NCBI GenBank assembly: GCA_047632755.1
Contig: JBLIDT010000012.1
Span: forward strand, 1-64,000
From: JAKVAV01 sp047632755
GTDB taxonomy: Bacteria; Bacteroidota; Bacteroidia; Flavobacteriales_D; Cryomorphaceae
Direction of reading: 5' to 3'
DNA: 64,000 nucleotides
In this document: positions 25,901 to 34,207 of the stretch, piece after piece
Layout: each line of letters starts with the position of its first letter
Numbering within the stretch: the first letter of the stretch is position 1
Notes under the pieces: model-generated
Database searches by the model: none
What the model saw: the letters and a program-made list of their open reading frames with translations, nothing else
What the model was told of the DNA's origin: nothing
Program-made: the position numbers and the translations under genes

Positions 25901-28248
25901 TTAGTGAATTGATTGCTGGCACGTACTGTGCTGAAATTACTGATCTCAATGATTGCACAGAGGTTTTTTGTATTGATATAATTGAACCTAATGAGATCGT
26001 TGTAATTCTGAACAGCCCCGAGACTGACGGCTTTAACATTGCCTGTTTCGGTGATAATTCAGGGGAAATAAACAGCACCATTTCAGGAGGAACTATCAAC
26101 TATGACTATAGCTGGACAGGACCAGATGGATATGCGTCTACCGATGAAAATCCAATTAATCTTTTTTCTGGGGAATACTGCTTAACGATTACAGACGCCA
26201 ATGAATGTGTTGCAACCGAGTGCACCACTCTAACAGAAACACCTGGAATAGAATATACCTTCGACGTATTTGAATATCCGAATGGCTTCAACACCTCTTG
26301 CGGAAACACCTGCGATGGAAGTATCAACTTGAGCTTCACTGGTGGTGCAGCACCCATTGATGTTGTGTGGACAGGACCTCCAGGCTTTAGTGCAACTACT
26401 GAAGATCTCGCTGACCTATGTCCAGGAACTTATACCGTAACGACTACAGACGCTAATGGATGTGTTCAGTCTGCCTCGGTCACCTTGACTTCACCGACGC
26501 CAATAACTATTAACTTAGAATCTACTGTTTTTGGTGGTGGATTCGAGATAAGCTGTTTTGGAGCCAATACGGGATCAGTCATAGCCTCTATTCTTGGAGG
26601 AGAAAATGGACTAACTTTTAGTTGGACCGGCCCGAATGGATTCGTATCCGCTAATCAAGACCTTCAAGACTTAATAGCTGGTATATACAACCTAGTCGTA
26701 ACTGACGGGAATGGCTGCTTCGCCACATTGAGTATAACCTTAACTGAGCCTGCTGAGGCATTGTTTGGAACTGCAACGGCATCCTCTTTCCCTTCAGGCG
26801 ACAATATTAGTTGCACAGGTTTGAATGACGGAAGCATCTCTACCATAGTTACTGGGGGTACTGAACCCTATGAGTACAATTGGAACGGACCCAATGGATT
26901 CACTTCTGAAGAACAGAACATTGAAGATCTTTTTGCAGGTGAGTATACACTCATAATTCTCGACGAGAATAGCTGCGTACAGACAATTAATATTACCCTC
27001 ACAGAGCCTACTGATGGCCTCTCTGGCGAGTTGGAAATTTTATCGGAGATACTTTGCACGGATAGCTTGACAGGTAGTTTGTCAGTATCATTCTCAGGAG
27101 GCAGTCCTGAGATTGACATTCAATGGATAGGACCAAATGATTTTACATCAAATGACTTCACAATTTCCAATTTACCTTCAGGGACTTATACGTACGCATT
27201 GACCGATGTCAATGGTTGCTCAATAAGTGGCGCGCAAAACCTTACTAATCCATCACCCATTTCAATCACCGCAAATCTTACAAACCCGATTTGCGAAACC
27301 CTTACAGGAATCATTGATGTATCCGTTTCAGGAGGTACTTCACCATACGAATACTTGTGGAATACTGATGATACCAGCCAAGACATAGTGGCAATTGGAC
27401 CAGGGGTATACGACCTTTTGGTCACAGATGAGAATGGTTGCGAACTGAATGCTTCTTTTGAATTGACCGTTACAAACAATCTGGAAGTGTTTGCCTCACT
27501 CACTTCACCAGCTTGCTTTGGTGATTCCAATGGGGCGATTGAAATTTCAGTTTTAACAGGCGAAGAGCCCATTAATTTTTCATGGACTGGACCAGGTGAT
27601 TTCACAGATGAAGGAGATTTCGTCATGAATATTTTCGCAGGCACCTATACATTGACAGCCGTCGACGCCAACGGCTGTTCTATCACAGAAAGTTATCCTC
27701 TATCAGAACCAGGCCCACTTGAAATTGAAGAAATAGACATTGTAGTCTATTCCAATGGATTGAACCTTACGGGTTTTGAATCGGCAGATGGAGTTATCAG
27801 TGAGCCTGATATCCTTGGCGGTTCTTCTCCTTATCTAATCAGCTATGCTGGGCCAAATGATTATACATCATCAGGTCTAGGTGATCAAACTGGACTAGAC
27901 GCAGGCTGGTACATTGTGACCATTACTGATGCCAACCAATGTACGGCAATTGATTCTGTAGAGTTGATACAACCTGTACCAATCGCACTACCAAATGGAA
28001 TTTCTCCCAATGGTGATGGATTCAATGATGGTCTAGAAATACTTGGCCTTGATGACTTCCCTGAAAACAAACTCATCGTTTTCAACCGTTGGGGAAACAT
28101 AGTTTACGAAGAAGACAACTACCGAAATGCAACACAATGGTTCGGGACCAATGAAAGCGGCGAAGCGCTTTCTGAAGGAACCTACTTTGTGGTAGTTGAG
28201 CTTAGTGGAATAGATAATTTGAAAGGCTACCTTGAACTAAGGCGTTAA
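19963..28248 (+). CDS. Giant SprB-repeat T9SS cell-surface adhesin
   Basis: 2761 residues from the ATG at 19963. Domains in order are: signal peptide (1-32); choice-of-anchor-L-like domain (about 38-270, with FNFTFASEEYDEYVG near 140); Calx-beta-like domain (about 293-390, with GIDYEQI and DDGIDEGEE); an Ig/PKD-like module (about 393-470); about 27 tandem SprB repeats (477-2674). A gliding-motility-type C-terminal domain closes the protein (about 2675-2761, starting NGISPNGDGFND, with FNRWGNIVYE). In the family, such proteins are moved along or displayed on the cell surface after T9SS export and mediate adhesion or gliding. The gene is coupled to a small secreted protein upstream, and PorP/SprF follows 11 nt downstream. 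Motility itself cannot be inferred from this locus alone. Confidence 0.92.
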   Translation: MKAAFKITLTKALSGTFIALAALLIPTYSAAQINLEYNVPASSLSQAISGNGVQILNPQLVCADSSSGTYSITGIPDFTEGEGIILTTGNIKNLLGPNNTEASTTINGTPGDPLITTITGNSSFDACILEFDVVPIGDTLRFNFTFASEEYDEYVGTPFNDFFGFFISGPGIIGDPGLDGLENIAVLPGTNTSVGVNTINNGNTDLGVPASNPEFYIGNALGLTAPVQYDAWTIGLSAVKQVTPCDTFSIKLVIADVADPEWDSAVLIEAIESNSIVLSQSNEGNLESTIEGCNNGTVTFTRTPVTGEDAVVTFFVDGTAINGIDYEQIGADPDPSVPKTITIPANQASVSIDIIPFDDGIDEGEEFIDIFVGNPNCAGTIQDSIRVLINDSINVSIDPPLAFVCLGSSLTFSVEADDNANFSWSPIDYLDDPNIKEPTTTPLADIDYILTVTAAACQSTALAEIRVSDVELSAVSVNIDCAGDETGSIDLTISGGESPFEAQWSGPNGFTSTDEDISGLAPGVYAVLVTDRDGCTEDLSIEITEASEIVLELTSSVFQGGFNVSCFAANDGEATVVTSGGTSPYTFLWNDLGAQTSQTAVDLVAGTYEVTVTDDNGCIQIGTITLTSPDPITAGLEDRTDVLCNGDATGEATISPVGGVGPYTVVWNTVPPQFGNTAINLVAGFYTASITDVNGCQGTTEIEISEPAAALDGSIVTSDASCNGFSDGSATASITGGTPPYTFEWSPQPGVDESSISDLEAGNYTLVVTDDNGCSLNIAFTVLEPVLLEIELVSLVNPTCNGFDNGSILVNATGGSGAYTYSWNTDPVQSGSGITDLSPGSYTVTATDDNGCTTEATYELTEPTELEINLIELISPSCAGFNDGSIEVDALGGTAPYSFEWNTIPPSAGPLIENLENGSYTVTVTDALGCTIGETFELINPDQLVVTLISIENVLCNGDATGSVTIEVSGGTPDYTISWNDPSSQTGPTASNLLAGTYTASIVDDNGCTISFEITITEPNQPLDALITSQTDVFCFGDGSGSATVTATGGSGSYSYQWDDPANQQTATATGLAAGTYSVTVTDNNGCATPIIVSVTINGPTEALSLELTPSVFGGGFNVACAEDSTAAIDLTISGGTAPFDVLWNLPGLDTSTNEDLTDLAPGTYSVTVTDAGGCEATEEITITAPSPISIESSSTPSLCFGIPTGTIDIVISGGIPAYTADWTGPNGFTGSGTSFTDLEGGVYLVTIEDANGCIYLDAVTITQPDDLVITVDSLSDYNGFNTTCFNSLDGEIYTTPSGGSAPYGYQWNTPGDPNFSNQEDVINLGPGIYEAVLIDDNGCVQNEFIEIVAPDTLQVDFILSEYLNGFNISCFGATDGMAEAIPVNGVAPFSFVWVGPNGYGPVFGNPIEDLEAGEYSVFLEDDDGCTAIETVTLVEPDELEIALIAETINGNNISCQGGTDGSINLIFEGGTAPITISWTGPDGFTSLDEDLFNLAAGEYCVTLTDDNNCSENECITLTEPAAISIALVAFEYANGLNLTCEGAQDGSIDASVSGGTSPVSFLWLGPNGFTSTDEDIAFLAEGEYCLTATDASGCSETECIEIMAPDGVQIDLDEITDVGCFDGSNGSVSINIVTGVAPFDIAWTGPNGFTSTDEDLTGLLVGTYCVQVIDDNGCEGEACFTVSESDEIAVTFTTSSFEGGFEIDCAGNANGFISASIQGGATPYSLIWSGPDGFSSSLEQINNLAPGTYCLELTDDNGCVFNECLDIEEPAPLSINRAVTMPDCGDGTLAEVNLQVSGGVPPYSINWSNGEETEIVFLDNGSYQVIVTDANNCVTQESGTINLPEALLLGFETPIFPGGVNIACNGESTGSIDLTLFNANGLPTINWTGPNGFTSTDEDLSNLEAGEYCVTAIDDLGCEANECITLTEPTPISATFASTAVSCNAGDDGATSISISGGVPVYQIAWTGPDGFTGSGVTISELIAGTYCAEITDLNDCTEVFCIDIIEPNEIVVILNSPETDGFNIACFGDNSGEINSTISGGTINYDYSWTGPDGYASTDENPINLFSGEYCLTITDANECVATECTTLTETPGIEYTFDVFEYPNGFNTSCGNTCDGSINLSFTGGAAPIDVVWTGPPGFSATTEDLADLCPGTYTVTTTDANGCVQSASVTLTSPTPITINLESTVFGGGFEISCFGANTGSVIASILGGENGLTFSWTGPNGFVSANQDLQDLIAGIYNLVVTDGNGCFATLSITLTEPAEALFGTATASSFPSGDNISCTGLNDGSISTIVTGGTEPYEYNWNGPNGFTSEEQNIEDLFAGEYTLIILDENSCVQTINITLTEPTDGLSGELEILSEILCTDSLTGSLSVSFSGGSPEIDIQWIGPNDFTSNDFTISNLPSGTYTYALTDVNGCSISGAQNLTNPSPISITANLTNPICETLTGIIDVSVSGGTSPYEYLWNTDDTSQDIVAIGPGVYDLLVTDENGCELNASFELTVTNNLEVFASLTSPACFGDSNGAIEISVLTGEEPINFSWTGPGDFTDEGDFVMNIFAGTYTLTAVDANGCSITESYPLSEPGPLEIEEIDIVVYSNGLNLTGFESADGVISEPDILGGSSPYLISYAGPNDYTSSGLGDQTGLDAGWYIVTITDANQCTAIDSVELIQPVPIALPNGISPNGDGFNDGLEILGLDDFPENKLIVFNRWGNIVYEEDNYRNATQWFGTNESGEALSEGTYFVVVELSGIDNLKGYLELRR
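21391..27984 (+). repeat. About 27 tandem coding repeats (SprB type, 75-88 residues each)
   Basis: By eye I count 27 in-frame units. Each has a Cys near its start (for example SCNGFSDGS), a core SGGTxPYxxxW, a turn LxAGxYxVxVTD and a second Cys in DxNGC, then EP. Units 13-16 and 18-20 (24283-26250, with unit 17 lacking it) add a second pair, YC...(E/A/F)C. Unit 27 has lost its first Cys. DNA copies are diverged, so this is an old protein-level expansion. Confidence 0.88.
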
Positions 28249-28259
28249 AAAATTTAGCA

Positions 28260-29189
28260 ATGAAGAAACTAATATTCATCGCAGTGTTTCTGTTTTCGGG
28301 TATCTACTCGTATGCTCAGCAGGAATTATTGATAAGCCAGTACATGTTTAATGGCTTATTTATCAACCCTGCCTACAGCGGATCACATCCCTATGCAGAA
28401 GCAACTGCACTCTATCGAGCACAATGGGCAGGACTGGATGGAGCGCCAACCACCCAAACTTTTGGGATAGATGGTCCCATTGCCAATGAAACAATGGGTA
28501 TTGGACTGACCTTTATCAATGACCAAATTGGTGATACCCGACAAACGGAAGTATTCGCAAATTGGAGCTATCATCTTTGGTTAGATGCCGACGGGAAGAA
28601 CAAGTTGAGCTTTGGTATAAGAGCTGGTTTTTCGGACTACTCGTCAAACCTTTCAGAAACGTATGTCATCGATGATGGCGATCCTGTATTCAATGAAAAC
28701 GTGAGCAACGCTTTCGTTCCGAAATTTGGAGCAGGAGTTTATTACTATAGTAAATATTGGTATGCTGGCTTGAGCGTTCCAACCATTTTTGCTGCTGATG
28801 ATAATGTTAGGTTTAATATAAATAATTCAGGCGATCGGTATTTTGATCCACACACTTACCTCACTGCAGGATATGTTTGGAATGTTAATCCCGACTTTGC
28901 AGTGAAACCGTCATTCTTACTTCGCTACTTAAATGGGTCACCAGTGCAGGCTGATATAAACTGTAACCTATTGATCAAAAACACGTTTTGGGTTGGAGCA
29001 TCTTACCGCACAGGAGATGCTGTAATTGGACTATTGGAATACAACGTCGGAAACGACTTGAGAATTGGATACGCTTATGATTTTACAACTACAGCTATAG
29101 GAGACTATAGCTCAGGTTCTCATGAGTTCATGTTAAGTTATAAATTTGGCCGCGACCCAATTAAAACAAAATCTCCTCGATACTTTTAA
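28260..29189 (+). CDS. PorP/SprF family T9SS membrane protein
   Basis: 309 residues with a signal peptide (about 1-19, ending SYAQQ). The family start follows, LLISQYMFNGLFINPAYSGSHPYAEATALYRAQWAGLDGAP, characteristic of PorP/SprF. The rest is a beta-barrel with repeated amphipathic strands, ending EFMLSYKFG. In Flavobacterium, SprF is required for secretion of SprB. PorP-type paralogues are usually encoded directly after their adhesin, as here (11 nt). This one is therefore likely dedicated to the giant adhesin. Confidence 0.92.
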   Translation: MKKLIFIAVFLFSGIYSYAQQELLISQYMFNGLFINPAYSGSHPYAEATALYRAQWAGLDGAPTTQTFGIDGPIANETMGIGLTFINDQIGDTRQTEVFANWSYHLWLDADGKNKLSFGIRAGFSDYSSNLSETYVIDDGDPVFNENVSNAFVPKFGAGVYYYSKYWYAGLSVPTIFAADDNVRFNINNSGDRYFDPHTYLTAGYVWNVNPDFAVKPSFLLRYLNGSPVQADINCNLLIKNTFWVGASYRTGDAVIGLLEYNVGNDLRIGYAYDFTTTAIGDYSSGSHEFMLSYKFGRDPIKTKSPRYF

Positions 29190-29192
29190 AAG

Positions 29193-31151
29193 ATGAAAAA
29201 TTCTCTCTCACTTAAAAATGCAATTGTGGCAATCGTTTTTGTCGCCTTGTTGTCTGCATGTTCCAACGCATTGATAAAATCGGGCGACAAGGCAGTTGAC
29301 AATCTCAGGTATTCTCAAGCTGTTGAGGACTACGAAAAAGCCTTGAATGGGCAGCCAGAAAACATAGAACTTAAGCTCAAACTTGCCGATGCTCATAGAC
29401 TGCAAAACAACTCAATAGCGTCTGAAGGGTATTATCAAGAAGTCGCTGATTCTATTGGTTTACCAGTGGGCCGTCAGCTTCATTTCGCGCAGGTGCTCAT
29501 GAAAAACAAGAAGTACGAAGAAGCCAAGAGTTATCTACAAAGCTATCTAAAAGAGAATCCTACAGATGTTCTTGCATCAGATCTTCTCGCTTCAATTGAC
29601 AATATCAATGAACTAAAAGAAGATACATCAGCATATATTCTGAATGATTTACCGCTGGACTTTTTGGTTTCCGTTTATGGACCGTCGAGATATGGAAATG
29701 GAATTGTTGTGTCTGGAGAAACTGAGATTATAAGTGCTAAATCAGCTAACCCTTGGACTGGATATTCCTTTCTCGATATGTTTTATCTTGAAAAAGATGC
29801 AAACGGAAATTGGGAGATCCCTGTGACATTTGATGAAAATTTGAATGGCCCTTTTCACGATGGCTCGGCCACCTTTAGTAAAGATCAAAATACAATTATC
29901 TACACGAGATCTGCCATGAGGAATGAGAAGAAGAGACTCTTAAATGAAAGTAACGAGAATCAATTCTTCCTTTACACAAGCAAAAAAGAAGATGGTGCTT
30001 GGTCAGAACCAGTGAAGCTCCCATTTAACAATGTAGAATACAGCATAGGCCACCCATCCTTGTCGGCTGATGAAAACACACTCTATTTCTCTAGCGATAT
30101 GCCAGGTGGTTATGGTGGCTCGGATTTGTATAAGTCCACACATGATGGAAATACATGGTCTCAGCCAGTTAATCTAGGCTCCTCTATCAATACTCCTGGA
30201 AACGAGGTGTTTCCTCATGCAGATAAGAGTGGTAAACTCTACTTTTCGAGTGAAGGTCATCGCACCCTTGGTGGTCTTGACGTTTTCGTATCGGAACAAA
30301 TCGCAGGCGTATGGTCTAGCCCAGTCAACTTAGCTTATCCTCTCAACTCAAGCAGAGATGATTTCGCGATTTTGGTTAATGATGACGATACGACAGGTTT
30401 TGTGTCCTCAAACCGGTCAGGCGTAGACATGATCTACGAATACCAAAGAATACCAGCCATCTTCGTCTTAAGGGGAATTGCTAAAAAGGTGGCAAATAAT
30501 CTTCCAATAGAGGAAGTAACAATCACACTAATCAACTTCACTGACGGTGATACGGCTATTTTCACAACAGATGAAACAGGTGCCTTCAGGTTCAGTCTGC
30601 TTCCTGAAAAGAAGTACAAGGTGATAGGTGAGAAAGCAGGTTTTTTCACTCTCTCCGAAGAGTTTGAAACAAATCGAAGTAGAATTGAAAAAGACATTAT
30701 TCTTTTATTCGAAATTGACGAAATCGTTGCTAGTGAATCAGGAACAGGAAGTGGCGTTCCTAAAGATGGATCGGCAACAGCAGCAAAGGTTTACGAAATT
30801 GGTGGCATATACTATGACTACGACAAATCCGATATCAGTCCTAGCGCCCAACCTTCCTTAGATAAACTAGCAAAACTGTTGAAAGACAATCCAAGTGTGA
30901 AAATTGAAATTCACTCTCATGCAGATTCGAGAGGTGGTGATTCTTACAACATGAATTTGTCAAATCAACGTGCTCAATCAGTAGTCAATTACTTAGTAAA
31001 AGCAGGTGTAGAAAAAACAAATTTGAGCAGTAAAGGGTTCGGTGAGAACCAGCCGTTCAACAAGTGCTTTGAAGGCATAGAGTGTTCTGAGACAGAACAC
31101 CAAGAAAACCGTCGAAGTGAATTTATTGTGCTCGATAAAAAAGACAGCTGA
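29193..31151 (+). CDS. PorE-like OmpA-family lipoprotein (TPR, PD40, carboxypeptidase-regulatory, OmpA)
   Basis: 652 residues. The lipoprotein signal ends at Cys23 (LLSAC). TPR-like helices (about 33-145) are followed by a beta-propeller with PD40 motifs (about 180-420, for example LSADENTLYFSSDMPGGYGGSDLY). A carboxypeptidase-regulatory-like domain comes next (about 428-515), then a C-terminal OmpA peptidoglycan-binding domain (about 540-650, with HADSRG, SNQRAQSVVNYL and NRRSEF). The same architecture is known from PorE, which anchors T9SS components to peptidoglycan. Lying 3 nt after the SprF-like gene, it completes the adhesin export/anchoring set and ends at a strong terminator. Confidence 0.88.
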   Translation: MKNSLSLKNAIVAIVFVALLSACSNALIKSGDKAVDNLRYSQAVEDYEKALNGQPENIELKLKLADAHRLQNNSIASEGYYQEVADSIGLPVGRQLHFAQVLMKNKKYEEAKSYLQSYLKENPTDVLASDLLASIDNINELKEDTSAYILNDLPLDFLVSVYGPSRYGNGIVVSGETEIISAKSANPWTGYSFLDMFYLEKDANGNWEIPVTFDENLNGPFHDGSATFSKDQNTIIYTRSAMRNEKKRLLNESNENQFFLYTSKKEDGAWSEPVKLPFNNVEYSIGHPSLSADENTLYFSSDMPGGYGGSDLYKSTHDGNTWSQPVNLGSSINTPGNEVFPHADKSGKLYFSSEGHRTLGGLDVFVSEQIAGVWSSPVNLAYPLNSSRDDFAILVNDDDTTGFVSSNRSGVDMIYEYQRIPAIFVLRGIAKKVANNLPIEEVTITLINFTDGDTAIFTTDETGAFRFSLLPEKKYKVIGEKAGFFTLSEEFETNRSRIEKDIILLFEIDEIVASESGTGSGVPKDGSATAAKVYEIGGIYYDYDKSDISPSAQPSLDKLAKLLKDNPSVKIEIHSHADSRGGDSYNMNLSNQRAQSVVNYLVKAGVEKTNLSSKGFGENQPFNKCFEGIECSETEHQENRRSEFIVLDKKDS

Positions 31152-31167
31152 TAGTCTATTTACCATA

Positions 31168-31200
31168 ATAAAAAAGGTCGCTGATTAGCGACCTTTTTTT
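31168..31200. terminator. Bidirectional terminator between convergent operons
   Basis: The stem GGTCGCT (31176-31182) pairs with AGCGACC (31187-31193). It is flanked by A-runs on the left and T-runs on the right, so it works on both strands. It ends the adhesin operon on plus. On minus it directly follows the TAA of the 31199-32746 gene, whose stop codon lies in the T-run. Confidence 0.88.
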
Positions 31201-32746
31201 ATGCCTCAGCTATTGTTATTTCATATTGCTCTTTGGTAGCTTGATCAAATGGAATTCCTTTCAACTTGCTGTCTATCCAGATGATAAAATTGAAGTGGTC
31301 CAAAATTATTTCGTCATTTTGACGGCTAAGTTGTGCCGATAGCTCCTCTTTAAATTCAACAAAAATCTCGTGCAAATCGGAGTTTTGCGTACCGCGCACC
31401 AATCGTTTCATATAGTTTAAGATCACCACTTCTAAGTCATGGTCACGTTCACGCTTGCTTAAATATCTGGTAGTTGATTTAATAATGTATTCGAGCAGGT
31501 CGTAATTGCCAAGCTCGAAATGGACCACCAAATTGAAGAGTCGGGCATAACTATAAAGATCTTGTCTCAAGTTGGGTTCATTGTCATTCAATACCCGGTT
31601 GAGCCATTGCAGAGATTCCTTATAACGTCCTGCCCCAAAATAAACGGTCGATATGGTGTTCAAAAAAAGAAGCTCCTGCTCCTTATTCATCCTACCTTCA
31701 TTTATATCCAAGCCATTTACAACAATATCTATGTTACTAATAGCTTTTTCATATTCACCCTTTTTCTCATAGATACGCATCTCCGCGAGATAGGTGGATT
31801 TAAAAACCCGCAATGCGATATCTTCGGAAGAGAAGGCGGTCTTTTTAGAAACCTTCCTCATCATTTGAATCATTTCCAACGCTTCATTTATCCTTCCAGT
31901 ATCGATTTGAATTCTAAGTAAATTGCTTAGTGTAAGAATGTATCTTTTTGGGAGATCGTCCCTCACGAGCGGTTTACTGTCCAAAATTTCTTTGACACGC
32001 ATGAATTTAACGTAAGCCGATTCTTTATCGACACTAGCAGTAGCACAGAAACCTTGTATATAATAGCAGATGGTAGCTGCCCTGTAACTCAAGGCCGTGT
32101 TCTTACCAATGATTAGTGGATGATGAGAGATCTCCTCAACTAAGCCCCTGTCTTTATCGCTACGGACGTAGCCACCGCTTCTGAAGACGTAATTAATCTT
32201 ACTATATAAGACGTGATAAGCCGCTAGATTTCTGAGCTTCTCGATGACCTCCTGCTCTTCCTTGATTAAGGCATCTAAATCTGTTGTGAACTCACCTGCT
32301 TCATAGGCTTCCTCAAGGAGTAATTTCTCCCAGCTTATGAGCTCAAACCAGTAATAAAACTTTTCTCTTTCAATCGCAGTTTTCTTCGCTCGTGCTAAAA
32401 ACTTATTGCATTCTTTAAAAAGAGCCTTGCGGTAAAGAATCTCGATGTTTTTTATTTCTTGCTTCAGAACGCTACTAACTGAATTATCTGAATGGTAGGA
32501 TCTCAAACTTTTTAAAATCAGCTTGTAGAGGTGGTTCTTCTCAGAGGGGAAGTGCTTAATAAATGTCTCTTCTTTGAATTGCGACTTAATCGCATCCTCA
32601 TCATACGTCTTCTGACGATCGATTACATCGAAGATTTTCAAGTAATTCTTTTCCCCTGACTGAAGAGAAGATGAAAGTTTAAAAAATCTCTTTTCCGATT
32701 TAGTCAGCGATTTTACGAGGTCGAATAGTTCGGTAGAAGGTTTCAT
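31199..32746 (-). CDS. Helical-repeat protein of unknown function
   Basis: 515 residues, no signal peptide, mostly alpha-helical and highly charged. TPR/SNAP-like helical pairs appear in the middle and C-terminal parts (for example YEKAISNIDIVVNGL, FLNTISTVYFGAGRYKESLQWLNRVL). The N-terminus (ELFDLVKSLTKSEKRFFKLSSS) is of a type I associate with Bacteroidota cytosolic TPR-like proteins, but I cannot name a family. It is a single gene between the adhesin operon (convergent) and eno (same strand, separated by the eno terminator). No link in function to either neighbour is evident. Confidence 0.8.
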   Translation of the reverse strand: MKPSTELFDLVKSLTKSEKRFFKLSSSLQSGEKNYLKIFDVIDRQKTYDEDAIKSQFKEETFIKHFPSEKNHLYKLILKSLRSYHSDNSVSSVLKQEIKNIEILYRKALFKECNKFLARAKKTAIEREKFYYWFELISWEKLLLEEAYEAGEFTTDLDALIKEEQEVIEKLRNLAAYHVLYSKINYVFRSGGYVRSDKDRGLVEEISHHPLIIGKNTALSYRAATICYYIQGFCATASVDKESAYVKFMRVKEILDSKPLVRDDLPKRYILTLSNLLRIQIDTGRINEALEMIQMMRKVSKKTAFSSEDIALRVFKSTYLAEMRIYEKKGEYEKAISNIDIVVNGLDINEGRMNKEQELLFLNTISTVYFGAGRYKESLQWLNRVLNDNEPNLRQDLYSYARLFNLVVHFELGNYDLLEYIIKSTTRYLSKRERDHDLEVVILNYMKRLVRGTQNSDLHEIFVEFKEELSAQLSRQNDEIILDHFNFIIWIDSKLKGIPFDQATKEQYEITIAEA

Positions 32747-32857
32747 GGGAATTCAATGTTTTTCGTAAATAAATTCTTCAATCTCAATTAGTACAAAGAA
32801 AATTGAAATATCCCTACCAAAATTAGCTTTTAAGAATCCAAGAAAGGACTGCAAACC

Positions 32858-32884
32858 AAAAAAGCCCGCTACATAGCGGGCTTT
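32858..32884 (-). terminator. Rho-independent terminator after eno
   Basis: AAAGCCCGCTA (32861-32871) pairs with TAGCGGGCTTT (32874-32884). On the minus strand the stem is followed by TTTTTTGG. It closes the carA-eno unit. Confidence 0.85.
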
Positions 32885-32910
32885 CAATCATTATTGCAAT
32901 CCTAAAAAAG

Positions 32911-34197
32911 TTATTTCAGAAATTTGAATTCCTTTCCAGGAAAGTATGCCATTTTCCCTAGTTCTTGTTCAATCCGCAACAGTTGGTTGTATTTGGCAAT
33001 ACGGTCACTCCTAGAAGCACTACCTGTCTTAATTTGACCCGTATTAAGAGCTACTGCCAGATCGGCTATCGTGGTATCCTCCGTTTCACCCGAGCGATGG
33101 CTCATCACCGAAGTGTAACTATTCACTTTAGCCAGATTAACCGCGTCAATGGTTTCAGTAAGAGTACCAATCTGATTTACCTTAATCAAAATTGAGTTTG
33201 CTATTCCTTCATCGATTCCACGTTGAAGTCTAGTTGTATTGGTAACGAACAGATCATCTCCAACTAGTTGAACCTTGTCACCAAGTACGTCTGTCATTTC
33301 TTTCCAACCTGTCCAGTCATCTTCATCCAAACCATCTTCAATACTTACGATCGGGTACTTTTCGCACCAACTCGCCAACATTGCGGTCATATCAGATGAA
33401 GAAAGCTTCTCGCCTGAAGAAGCGAGATTGTACGTTTTAGTTTCCTTGTCGTAAAACTCTGACGACGCTACATCCAAAGCGATATAAACATCTTTTCCGG
33501 GCACATATCCAGCTCTCTCAATGGCTTTCATAATAACCTGAAGAGCCTCCTCGTTGCTTTTTAGATTTGGTGCAAATCCACCCTCATCTCCAACGTTGGT
33601 TGACATCCCCATTTCTTTTAACACCGACTTAAGGTGATGAAAAATCTCAACCCCCATTCGCAGTGCTTCGGAAAATGTAGCGCCACCAAAAGGCATGACC
33701 ATAAATTCCTGAACATCTACGTTATTATCAGCATGAGAACCCCCATTTACTATGTTCATCATAGGCACTGGAAGCGTATTGGCATTCACACCTCCTATGT
33801 ATCTGAATAAGGATTGATTCGATTCTTGCGCGGCGGCTTTGGCTACAGCCAAAGAAACACCCAAAATGGCATTGGCACCTAAAATCGATTTATTGTCAGT
33901 GCCGTCAATATTAATCATGGCTTGATCGATCAAGTTCTGCTCGAAAATATAAGACCCATTCAACTCTTCGTTCAACAAGTTGTTGATGTTGTGTACGGCT
34001 CTGGTAACTCCTTTCCCAAGAAATCGATTCTTATCATCATCGCGGAGCTCAACCGCTTCATGCACACCAGTGGAGGCACCTGAAGGCACAGCGGCTCTTC
34101 CCATAACGCCATTGTCAGTTATTACATCAACTTCTACAGTGGGGTTACCTCTTGAATCGAGGATTTCTCGTGCTACTAACTTTGCAATGTAGGTCAT
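32911..34197 (-). CDS. eno: Enolase
   Basis: Interconverts 2-phosphoglycerate and phosphoenolpyruvate. The 428-residue protein is a standard-length bacterial enolase with AREILDSRGNPTVEV, GASTGVHEAVELRD, MNIVNGGSHADNNVDVQEFM and VGDEGGFAP. The metal and catalytic region SIEDGLDEDDW, QLVGDDLFVTN, LIKVNQIGTLTE and SHRSGETEDTTIADL is also intact. It lies 10 nt after carA on the same strand and ends at a clear terminator, so the two form a short operon just behind the translation operon. Confidence 0.97.
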   Translation of the reverse strand: MTYIAKLVAREILDSRGNPTVEVDVITDNGVMGRAAVPSGASTGVHEAVELRDDDKNRFLGKGVTRAVHNINNLLNEELNGSYIFEQNLIDQAMINIDGTDNKSILGANAILGVSLAVAKAAAQESNQSLFRYIGGVNANTLPVPMMNIVNGGSHADNNVDVQEFMVMPFGGATFSEALRMGVEIFHHLKSVLKEMGMSTNVGDEGGFAPNLKSNEEALQVIMKAIERAGYVPGKDVYIALDVASSEFYDKETKTYNLASSGEKLSSSDMTAMLASWCEKYPIVSIEDGLDEDDWTGWKEMTDVLGDKVQLVGDDLFVTNTTRLQRGIDEGIANSILIKVNQIGTLTETIDAVNLAKVNSYTSVMSHRSGETEDTTIADLAVALNTGQIKTGSASRSDRIAKYNQLLRIEQELGKMAYFPGKEFKFLK

Positions 34198-34207
34198 TAT
34201 GATTCGT

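Noticed and set aside
21391..27984. Regular periodicity that might suggest a CRISPR array or satellite DNA
   Set aside because: The period is about 240 nt, in frame, with protein-level conservation and diverged DNA, so these are coding repeats. No short identical repeats with unique spacers were seen.
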